A stretch of 33,844 nucleotides of DNA from the NCBI GenBank assembly GCA_022510485.1, contig JAFLTI010000008.1:38890-72733 (forward strand), given 5' to 3'. Position numbers and translations under genes: made by a program. Origin of the DNA: Lentimicrobiaceae bacterium (lineage in GTDB: Bacteria > Bacteroidota > Bacteroidia > Bacteroidales > P3). The notes under the pieces were generated by a model, which was not told the origin of the DNA, searched no databases, and worked only from the letters and a program-made list of their open reading frames with translations. Positions 28,040 through 33,844 of the stretch are shown here, piece after piece. Positions within the stretch are counted from its first letter, which is position 1. Each line of letters opens with the position of its first letter.

Positions 28040-29671
28040 TTACAGTTGAGGTCCGGCAGCAACTAAACGCTTGCCTTCTTCTGTATCGGTAAAGTTTTCA
28101 AAATTCTTGATGAATTTGGCTCCCAAATCGCGGGCGGCTTTGTCCCAGTCGGCGGGATTAGCCCAGAGGTTGCGCGGATTGAGGATTTTGGAATCCACAC
28201 CGTTAACCGTTTTGGGCACCGCCAAGTTGAATACTGGAATGGTTTCGGTTTCCGCCTTGTCGAGGGAACCGTCTAAAATGGCGTTGATAATGGCACGTGT
28301 GGAGGGAATGTCGATACGTTTGCCCACGCCGTAAGGACCTCCGATCCAGCCGGTGTTCACCAAATAAGCGGTAGAGCCGTGCAGGTTCATCTTCTTAACC
28401 AGTTCGCGGGCATATACTGTGGGGTGCAGCAAAAGAAAAGCCGCTCCAAAGCAGGAGGAGAAAGTGGGGGTAGGTTCCTTGATGCCGCGTTCGGTACCGG
28501 CTACCTTGGCGGTATAGCCGCTCAAGAACTGATATTGGGTCTGGTCGTGGTCAAGACGCGAAACGGGAGGCAATACGCCAAAAGCATCGGCGGTGAGGAA
28601 AATCACCTTGGAGGGATGACCGCCCTTGGATACCGGCTTAACGATGTTGTTGATATGGTAAATGGGGTAGGAAACGCGGGTATTTTCGGTTTTGGAAGCG
28701 TCGTCATAGTCGATTTTGCCGGTCTTGGCGTCGAATACCACGTTTTCCAAGAGCGCGTCGCGTTTAATCGCGCCGAAAATATCGGGTTCGTTCTGAGCCG
28801 AAAGGTGAATACACTTGGCGTAGCAGCCGCCTTCAAAGTTAAATACGCCTTCGTCGTCCCAGCCATGTTCGTCGTCGCCGATAAGGGCGCGGTTGGGGTC
28901 GGTAGACAGCGTGGTCTTGCCGGTTCCCGAAAGACCGAAAAAGATGGCGGTGTCGCCGTTCTTGCCCATGTTGGCAGAGCAATGCATGGCAGCCATGCCT
29001 CTAAGGGGCAAAAAGTAGTTCATTACCGAGAAGAAACCTTTCTTCATTTCTCCTCCGTACCAAGTTCCGCCGATAACGGCTCTTTTTTCGTCAAGGTTAA
29101 AAGCCACGTACACTTCGCTGTTCATGCCTTCTGCCTTAAAGTCGGGATAGGTGGTCTTGCAGGCGTTGAGCATTACAAAGTCGGGCTTGAAGTTTTTAAG
29201 CTCTTCTTCGGTGGGGCGGATAAACATATTCTTGGCAAAGTGAGCCTGCCAAGCCACTTCCGTTACGATGCGGATACACAGGCGGCTGTTGGGATTGGCA
29301 CCCACAAAACCGTCTTGTATATACAGGTTCTTGCCGCAGAGCTGCTTGCTCGAATTGTTGTAGAGCTTGTTCCACAGTTCGGGAGAAATAGCCTTGTTGT
29401 CGGAGCCTTTGCGACCTTCCTGTGCCCACCATACGTTCTTTTCCGAAGCGGGATTGCGCACGATATATTTGTCTTTGGGCGAGCGGCCGGTAAAAATGCC
29501 GGTATCTACCGTCATCGCACCCGTTTCAGTAAGGTAGCAACGGTCAAATCCTTCTAATTTGGGATCGGATTCATGCTTGAAAAGATCCTCGTAAGGCAGG
29601 TTGTAAAAAATTTCTTTGGTGCCGGTAATGCCGTAGCTTTCCAAATCTTGTAACAGTTTCTGCTTTTCCAT
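28040..29671 (-). CDS. pckA: Phosphoenolpyruvate carboxykinase (ATP)
   Basis: Interconverts oxaloacetate and phosphoenolpyruvate with ATP/ADP. In fermenting Bacteroidales it often runs towards oxaloacetate, fixing CO2 on the way to succinate. The 543 residues carry [12 protein letters not shown] (60-71), the kinase-1a P-loop GLSGTGKT (246-253), the metal-binding [14 protein letters not shown] (262-275) and a typical C-terminus. It is the first gene of a two-gene unit with the large envelope protein and has its own box at 29697-29705. Confidence 0.98.
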   Translation of the reverse strand: MEKQKLLQDLESYGITGTKEIFYNLPYEDLFKHESDPKLEGFDRCYLTETGAMTVDTGIFTGRSPKDKYIVRNPASEKNVWWAQEGRKGSDNKAISPELWNKLYNNSSKQLCGKNLYIQDGFVGANPNSRLCIRIVTEVAWQAHFAKNMFIRPTEEELKNFKPDFVMLNACKTTYPDFKAEGMNSEVYVAFNLDEKRAVIGGTWYGGEMKKGFFSVMNYFLPLRGMAAMHCSANMGKNGDTAIFFGLSGTGKTTLSTDPNRALIGDDEHGWDDEGVFNFEGGCYAKCIHLSAQNEPDIFGAIKRDALLENVVFDAKTGKIDYDDASKTENTRVSYPIYHINNIVKPVSKGGHPSKVIFLTADAFGVLPPVSRLDHDQTQYQFLSGYTAKVAGTERGIKEPTPTFSSCFGAAFLLLHPTVYARELVKKMNLHGSTAYLVNTGWIGGPYGVGKRIDIPSTRAIINAILDGSLDKAETETIPVFNLAVPKTVNGVDSKILNPRNLWANPADWDKAARDLGAKFIKNFENFTDTEEGKRLVAAGPQL

Positions 29672-29696
29672 GATATGATGTAATTTTTAGAAGCGC

Positions 29697-29705
29697 GTAA
29701 AGATA
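29697..29705 (-). promoter_or_regulatory. -7 box of the pckA promoter
   Basis: TATCTTTAC on the minus strand, 26 bases before the ATG at 29671. It sits between the pckA start and the stop of the upstream YitT gene, which leaves only 37 bases, so some read-through from the upstream operon is likely. Confidence 0.5.
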
Positions 29706-29708
29706 CGG

Positions 29709-30713
29709 TTAATCTTTTTCTTCCGCAATGGTTTTCTGCAAGTCCCTATACCCTTTTCCAAGCACTTCGTAAGCTGGTAAAATGGTAAGGAAAGCATTGG
29801 GATCCACTTGGTTCACTATTTCCCGCAGCGTGCCCACCTGTGTTTTGGGAATCACGGTATAGATAAGGTGTTTGGTGTCTCCCGAATACATACCGCGACC
29901 TTCTAAGAAAGTGCCTCCCCGGTTCATTGTAAAGAGTATGGCATCGCGCAGTTCATCGGGTTTGTCGGTGGTAATGAGCACGGCTTTTTCGGTACGGACT
30001 CCCTCCATAATCAAATCAACCACCTTGCCGTACACAAAAACGGCAATCCACGAATAAAGGGGCACTTCCCACGAGCCTAAGGCGATAAGCCCCAGCAGCA
30101 CGATAGACGAATCGATAATGGTAATGTTGATGCCCACATTGTTGTGCGTGTAGCGCGAAATGATTTTTGCCAGCACATCCGTTCCCGCGCTGGTGCCCTT
30201 TGCCTTAAAGATGATGCTTACCCCCAAGCCGAAGATGGCGCCACCGTAAATGGCTGCCAAAAGCGGGTCGTTTACAAACGTATGCCCTTCGTTCAAAACG
30301 GTAAAGAAGTCGGTAAAAAAGGCTGTGGCTAAGAAAGTAACCACAGTTTTAAGCCCGTAGTGATGCCCCAGGAAATGATATGCCGAAAGCCACAGGGGAA
30401 TATTGAAGCAAAGAGCCATAGTCCCCATAGGCAAACCGTTGGGAAAAGCCTCGAACCATCCTTTGGAAATGGCGTTGAGGATAATCGTGATACCGTAAAC
30501 TCCGCCGGGAACGATATTGTTGGGCGCAAAAAAGAACGAGTAACAAGCCGCCACGATAGCCGACCCCACAATAATAAATGTATAGTCGCGCACGATGCGC
30601 TTCTTGCTCAAATCCGCCAGCAGCACAAAAGGCTTTATGGGGCGGAACTTCTTCAAATCCGAAAAATGAGGACCCGAATACGATTTAAGGAATTTTTGGC
30701 GCTCGGCTTTCAC
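29709..30713 (-). CDS. YitT family membrane protein, copy 2 (DUF161 and DUF2179 domains)
   Basis: A 334-residue protein with a cytoplasmic N-terminus (about 40 residues), five to six membrane helices with NIVPGGVYGITIIL near residue 65 and KGTSAGTDVLAKIIS in the middle, and a C-terminal soluble domain of about 90 residues (TEKAVLITTDKPDELRDAI to the end) of the DUF2179 type. Such proteins are widespread but their substrate is unknown. The start codon is GTG at 30713; no suitable ATG lies near. It lies 8 bases after its paralogue. Confidence 0.88.
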   Translation of the reverse strand: MKAERQKFLKSYSGPHFSDLKKFRPIKPFVLLADLSKKRIVRDYTFIIVGSAIVAACYSFFFAPNNIVPGGVYGITIILNAISKGWFEAFPNGLPMGTMALCFNIPLWLSAYHFLGHHYGLKTVVTFLATAFFTDFFTVLNEGHTFVNDPLLAAIYGGAIFGLGVSIIFKAKGTSAGTDVLAKIISRYTHNNVGINITIIDSSIVLLGLIALGSWEVPLYSWIAVFVYGKVVDLIMEGVRTEKAVLITTDKPDELRDAILFTMNRGGTFLEGRGMYSGDTKHLIYTVIPKTQVGTLREIVNQVDPNAFLTILPAYEVLGKGYRDLQKTIAEEKD

Positions 30714-30721
30714 GACAGCTC

Positions 30722-31666
30722 TTATTTGATGTTTTCAAAACCGTTTCCAAACACGCCCAAAGCGTTGGTAACACTCATAAACACGTTGGGATCTATATCC
30801 TTGATGCGTTTCATAAGCGGTTGCAGTTCGTATTTGCGCACCACCACCAACAAAATGCGTGTTTCTTTCTTACTGTAGTAGCCCTCGGCGTTCAAAAGGG
30901 TAACGCCCCGGTTCTTTTCGTGCGAAATCATCTCGGCAATGGCTTCGTAATGAGCGGCAGAGTTAATCAGCAGCTGCACGCTTGAACGGCTGCCCAACAC
31001 CAAAAGGTCTATGGTGTAGGAGGTAACGCCCATAGTAACGAAACCGTAAAGCACCACGCGGATGGAATCCACCACGCTGTGTCCGTTAAAGAAATGAAAA
31101 ACGATAAACGAAGAAGAAATAATGAATATGTCGCACCACAGAATCACGCGACCCGGCCCTACATTGTGAAATTTAGATACAATCAAAGCAATGATGTCCG
31201 TTCCGCCCGTGCTGCCGCCGTAGTTAAATGCCGTTCCTACCGAAACCCCTATCAGCGCGCCGCCCAAAACGGCAGAAAGAAACTTGTCGTCTGCCAAGAT
31301 GGGTTCACGGATAAGGTTTGTCCATAGGGTAATAAATACCGAAAGTCCGAGAATTGCCCAGATAGTCTTGAGTCCGAAACCTTTACCGAGAATCCGTATG
31401 CCGATAAGCAAGAGCACCACATTAATGACAAAGGCACTTGCCGCTACGGGAATATGTTTGCCGGTGGCGTAGAAAATAAGGGTGGATATACCGTTCACGC
31501 CTCCGCTCACGATTTCCGAATTGATGATGAACGCCACCAAAGCCAAGGCGTAGACACCGAGGCAGAGGGTAATCATAACATAACTCTTGACCTCTCTTCG
31601 GAGCAGTTTAGGGTCGGTCGGAATGCTTTTCTTTATAGAATCGACCGCTTTTTCAAAAATGTTCAT
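30722..31666 (-). CDS. YitT family membrane protein, copy 1 (DUF161 and DUF2179 domains)
   Basis: A 314-residue paralogue of the next gene with the same layout: membrane part with EIVSGGVNGISTLIFYATG and GGSTGGTDIIALIVSK, and C-terminal DUF2179-type domain (RSSVQLLINSAAHYEAIAEM onward). The two differ in most positions, so they are old paralogues with probably different tasks. The start overlaps the stop of the DUF4834-like gene in an ATGA (31663-31666) and is preceded by a near-perfect Shine-Dalgarno sequence, unusual in this window. Confidence 0.88.
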   Translation of the reverse strand: MNIFEKAVDSIKKSIPTDPKLLRREVKSYVMITLCLGVYALALVAFIINSEIVSGGVNGISTLIFYATGKHIPVAASAFVINVVLLLIGIRILGKGFGLKTIWAILGLSVFITLWTNLIREPILADDKFLSAVLGGALIGVSVGTAFNYGGSTGGTDIIALIVSKFHNVGPGRVILWCDIFIISSSFIVFHFFNGHSVVDSIRVVLYGFVTMGVTSYTIDLLVLGSRSSVQLLINSAAHYEAIAEMISHEKNRGVTLLNAEGYYSKKETRILLVVVRKYELQPLMKRIKDIDPNVFMSVTNALGVFGNGFENIK

Positions 31667-31929
31667 TGTTTCACCTCCTCATAATCCACATAATCGGAAT
31701 CGGGCGCGTTGCTGCCCGGCCGGCTGTCTTTAAGGTCTTGCCTCGGCGGCACGTAATCGATACTTACCGAACCCTCCCGTTTGGGGCGTTCTTCTTTTTG
31801 GGAAAACGGTCTGTCGGAGGGTCTGATCCAAGGAAAGAAAGGCAAGAGAAATATCCTCCCCAGCAGGCGGAGCGCAAAGACCGCCAACAGAAAGAAACCC
31901 AAGAGCAAAAAGAGCAAGAACGAAATCAT
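31663..31929 (-). CDS. Small DUF4834-like membrane protein
   Basis: An 88-residue protein with one N-terminal membrane helix (about 2-30, Leu/Phe rich), then a Pro- and charge-rich tail holding SIDYVPPRQD and the end SDYVDYEEVKQ. This layout resembles the DUF4834 family of Bacteroidota, whose role is unknown; the match is from memory of the family pattern. It overlaps the YitT gene by 4 bases and is the first gene of that operon. I could not find a convincing promoter box between it and rpmH. Confidence 0.7.
   Translation of the reverse strand: MISFLLFLLLGFFLLAVFALRLLGRIFLLPFFPWIRPSDRPFSQKEERPKREGSVSIDYVPPRQDLKDSRPGSNAPDSDYVDYEEVKQ
31671..31680 (-). promoter_or_regulatory. Strong Shine-Dalgarno sequence for the first YitT gene
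   Basis: GAGGAGGTGA on the minus strand ends 4 bases before the YitT ATG at 31666 and pairs almost fully with the 3' end of 16S rRNA. It also encodes the Glu-Glu-Val end of the DUF4834-like protein, so the codons there are doubly constrained. Confidence 0.7.
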
Positions 31930-31953
31930 CCGTTTATTCCGTTTTCCAACCGA

Positions 31954-31995
31954 TAAAAAAAATTCTGCCCTCCCTTATGCGGAATGAACAGAATT
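31954..31995 (-). terminator. Probable terminator after rpmH
   Basis: On the minus strand, AATTCTG (31989-31995) pairs with CAGAATT (31961-31967) across a 21-base loop, followed by a run of T. The stem is short, so termination may be partial. Confidence 0.5.
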
Positions 31996-32026
31996 CTTAA
32001 CAAAAACGAGCCGTAAGGTCGTTCTA

Positions 32027-32173
32027 CTATCTCTCATCGGAAACAGTCAAACGAACACGTCCTTTCGCTCTGCGAGCCGCCAAAACGCGACGACCGTTGG
32101 CGGTGGACATTCTTTCACGGAATCCGTGTTTGTTGACACGCTTGCGGCGGTGGGGTTGAAAAGTACGTTTCAT
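32027..32173 (-). CDS. rpmH: Large ribosomal subunit protein bL34
   Basis: A 48-residue, very basic protein beginning [20 protein letters not shown] and continuing [19 protein letters not shown], the diagnostic sequence of bL34. It ends with the less basic LTVSDER. The usual neighbours rnpA and yidD are absent; the gene stands alone with its own promoter and a long leader. Confidence 0.97.
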   Translation of the reverse strand: MKRTFQPHRRKRVNKHGFRERMSTANGRRVLAARRAKGRVRLTVSDER

Positions 32174-32262
32174 CTTTATCGCTTATTACTATTATACAAC
32201 TTAAAATCTGTGTTTTAAGGTTTTATAAACCCCTTCGGGAGAGTTTATTCCACCCCAAAAAC
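32174..32262 (-). promoter_or_regulatory. Structured 5' leader of rpmH
   Basis: About 90 untranslated bases separate the promoter box from the rpmH ATG. On the transcribed strand two hairpins follow each other. The first (32248 down to 32225) has a 6-bp outer stem ATAAAC/GTTTAT and an inner CCC-GAA-GGG stem. The second (32219 down to 32200) has a 7-bp stem CTTAAAA/TTTTAAG with a 6-base loop. Neither is followed by a good U tract. The last 26 bases before the ATG are AU-rich and unpaired. Confidence 0.45.
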
Positions 32263-32267
32263 GGAGC

Positions 32268-32276
32268 GCAAAGATA
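32268..32276 (-). promoter_or_regulatory. -7 box of the rpmH promoter
   Basis: TATCTTTGC on the minus strand is a perfect match to TAnnTTTGC, with a TTG 20 bases upstream as the -33 element. The box lies 95 bases before the start codon. Confidence 0.7.
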
Positions 32277-32319
32277 TAAAAAATTGAAAGATAAAACAAG
32301 AACAAGCGTATCATTGCCC

Positions 32320-32967
32320 TCAAAACCACCGGTAAACCTCTTTCAGGGCGGTGTCTTTGGCAAGGTCGTTGGGGTTGGTGCCGGGCAAACCCTCCGGTAT
32401 GGATTCACCCAAACGTTCAAACAATTCAACCCAAAAAGCAGGCATATTTCCCGCAGAATCCCTGAAGTTCATCGGCTGCGCCGAAAAAAGCGGCGAACCG
32501 TCGGGCAGGCGGTAACTTTCGTACACCAACTCGGAGCAATACATCTTGCCGTTATCCGGATAAAAAGACCAATCGTAGGCTTCACCTATGTGCAATAGGG
32601 CGCGGGCAACGGCATCTTGCGGCACAAAGCCTTCCCTATCCACCCGCATCGCCACTATACCGGGCTTGTCTCCAACAGGCTCCGCCTCACTCAAAAAGTC
32701 CGACCAATCAGTACACTTTACGCCTGCGCCCGCCGCCTCCACCACATAAGGCTTTCCATTTTCAACAGCCACAATGCCCACGTGCGAAAACTTAAGGCTG
32801 TCGTTCCATGCCGTAGATTGCGCCACGGCATTTCCCATTCCGCTCCGGGGCGCGATTTGAAACAGCAGATCTCCCGCCTGCGGCTCGTAGTCGTTTTCGT
32901 TGTTAATCGAACAGCCAGCCAAAAAGACATACAAAAGGATAGAAACTAAGCCTGAAAACCGGGTCAT
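32320..32967 (-). CDS. Lipoprotein with permuted papain-like (YiiX/YebB-type) fold
   Basis: A 215-residue protein with a lipobox LAGC (Cys19) and a fold of the circularly permuted NlpC/P60 group: GDLLFQ (32-37), SHVGIVA with His62, YVVEA with Glu77 and, later, MYCSELVYE with the nucleophile Cys144. The order His before Cys is the permuted one. Members act as amidases or thioesterases on peptides or lipids; the substrate here is unknown. All catalytic residues are present. It ends 44 bases before the rpmH box; no terminator is evident. Confidence 0.85.
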   Translation of the reverse strand: MTRFSGLVSILLYVFLAGCSINNENDYEPQAGDLLFQIAPRSGMGNAVAQSTAWNDSLKFSHVGIVAVENGKPYVVEAAGAGVKCTDWSDFLSEAEPVGDKPGIVAMRVDREGFVPQDAVARALLHIGEAYDWSFYPDNGKMYCSELVYESYRLPDGSPLFSAQPMNFRDSAGNMPAFWVELFERLGESIPEGLPGTNPNDLAKDTALKEVYRWF

Positions 32968-33003
32968 CTTTTACGGAATTTTTAAGGTTTCAAAAAATTA
33001 GCG

Positions 33004-33012
33004 TAACTTTGT
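33004..33012 (+). promoter_or_regulatory. -7 box of the coiled-coil lipoprotein promoter
   Basis: TAACTTTGT, 61 bases before the ATG at 33073, in the 105-base gap between the two divergent lipoprotein genes. The leader it predicts is about 50 bases long and AT-rich. The minus-strand lipoprotein has only a weak candidate box (TAATTTTTTG) in the same gap. Confidence 0.55.
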
Positions 33013-33072
33013 AAGTTGTGCATGTGTTTTTTGTGCGCATAAAATTAGTAAGAAACTTAAAAAAATACTGCC

Positions 33073-33844
33073 ATGATGCTTAAACGCGGCTCTTTTATCG
33101 CCATTGCCTCTTTGTGCGGTGTGCTGATGTTCACCTCCTCGTGCAAAACTCCCAGAGAAAAGAGACTGGAGGCTGAAAACGAAAGACTCAACAACGAAAT
33201 CATCAAGTCGGATTCGGTGCAGATACAGTTTATGAACGCCTATGCCGAAATCGACGCCAACCTGCAAGCCATCAAGGTGCGCGAAAAAATGATTAACCGC
33301 AACAGTCAGGAAGCCGAAGAAAACGCCGATGTACAGCAACGTATCATTGCCGACATTGTGGCTATCGGCAAGTTGATGGAAAGCAACCGTCAGAAGTTGC
33401 AGAATATGGAAAGCCTGCGCCGTCAGTTGGTAAACGTCCGCACGGAAAACAAAAAGCTTCAGGTTGAAAAAGCCGCTCTTCAGGAAAAGACCAATATGGT
33501 GGCGGTTAACAATCCGCAGGATGCGGCAAGGATAGAAGAATTAGAAAGGGAAAACGCCCGCCTGAACGAACTCAGCCAAAGGCAGTCAAAGATGATAGAA
33601 AGTCTTCATAAGCAGATGGAAGAAAGCGAAAAACGCATCGATGACCTGCAAGAAGAACTTGCCACGCTTAAAGATGCTTACGCTGCGTTGAAAAATGTTA
33701 ACAAAGAACTCAAAGCCAACGAACAGGAATACCTTGCCCGCCTCGAAGAACAGCAAAGCACCATTGCTGATTTGAATAGTCAGGTGAGCCAAGGCAAGAC
33801 CGTTTACTATATAGTTGCTCCTACCAAAGAACTTAAAAACAGAG
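33073..33844 (+). CDS. Coiled-coil lipoprotein, 'Cbp1-like' Bacteroidales family (partial, 3' end outside window)
   Basis: The frame is open from the ATG at 33073 to the window edge (257 residues). A signal peptide ends in a lipobox FTSSC with Cys24. Residues 28-230 are heptad-like and rich in Glu, Lys, Gln and Leu (for example ARIEELERENARLNELSQRQ), predicting a long coiled coil. The last visible part, TVYYIVAPTKELKN, matches the conserved C-terminal motif of a Bacteroidales lipoprotein family that databases often call collagen-binding adhesin; that name is not supported by anything visible here. A second ATG at 33076 is equally possible as start. Confidence 0.8.
   Translation, partial: MMLKRGSFIAIASLCGVLMFTSSCKTPREKRLEAENERLNNEIIKSDSVQIQFMNAYAEIDANLQAIKVREKMINRNSQEAEENADVQQRIIADIVAIGKLMESNRQKLQNMESLRRQLVNVRTENKKLQVEKAALQEKTNMVAVNNPQDAARIEELERENARLNELSQRQSKMIESLHKQMEESEKRIDDLQEELATLKDAYAALKNVNKELKANEQEYLARLEEQQSTIADLNSQVSQGKTVYYIVAPTKELKNR

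Noticed and set aside
28379-29557. 392-codon open frame on the plus strand
   Set aside because: It lies wholly opposite pckA, which has all its catalytic motifs; the frame is a shadow of a GC-biased gene.
32200-32219. Hairpin in the rpmH leader as an intrinsic terminator
   Set aside because: The stem is A:T rich and no U tract follows, so it is kept only as a possible leader structure.

Overview
The window reads as a dense chromosomal segment of a Bacteroidota bacterium, most likely of the order Bacteroidales. The grounds are: C-terminal sorting domains of the type IX secretion system (T9SS); recurring TAnnTTTGC/TAnnTTCGC boxes typical of the primary sigma factor of this phylum, mostly just upstream of start codons; few recognisable Shine-Dalgarno sequences; and families typical of Bacteroidales, such as ATP-dependent pckA, a small DUF4834-like protein, paired YitT proteins and a coiled-coil lipoprotein of the 'Cbp1' type. 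I cannot name a genus. I saw no tRNA, rRNA, CRISPR array, insertion sequence or prophage. No gap between genes reaches 300 bases; the largest are 32174-32319 and 32968-33072, both described below.

Layout. (1) 1-1885: the 3' end of a T9SS cargo gene, a two-way terminator and pyrG. (2) 1951-6102: serS, a secreted TPR protein and rsmA in one operon, divergent from pyrG. (3) 6105-10528: a secreted M6 metalloprotease with a T9SS tail, a GT-A glycosyltransferase and miaA. (4) 20755 down to 10525, minus strand: a tightly packed glycan assembly operon in the order Wzx-type flippase, GT2, GT4, Wzy-like polymerase, polymerase-ligase fusion, rpoN (sigma-54), O-antigen ligase-like protein. (5) 20829-24445: sufBCD, divergent from the flippase. 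(6) 29671 down to 24448: pckA followed by a very large envelope protein (pseudo-peptidase, beta-propeller, beta-barrel). (7) 32173 down to 29709: rpmH with a structured leader, a DUF4834-like protein and two YitT paralogues. (8) 32320-33844: a lipoprotein with a permuted papain-like fold, and a divergent coiled-coil lipoprotein cut by the window edge.

The most unusual part is region 4. An 883-residue membrane protein joins a whole Wzy-like polymerase to a whole O-antigen ligase-like protein. The gene before it encodes a stand-alone homologue of its N-terminal half. The gene on the far side of rpoN encodes a stand-alone homologue of its C-terminal half. The sigma-54 gene therefore sits between two direct repeats of about 1.35 kb, abutting its neighbours by 2 and 0 bases, inside what looks like a single Wzx/Wzy-type surface-glycan operon. 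As T9SS cargo in Bacteroidales is often anchored to a special LPS made by a Wzy/WaaL route, the glycan operon and the T9SS cargo genes in the window may be functionally linked; that link is inference.
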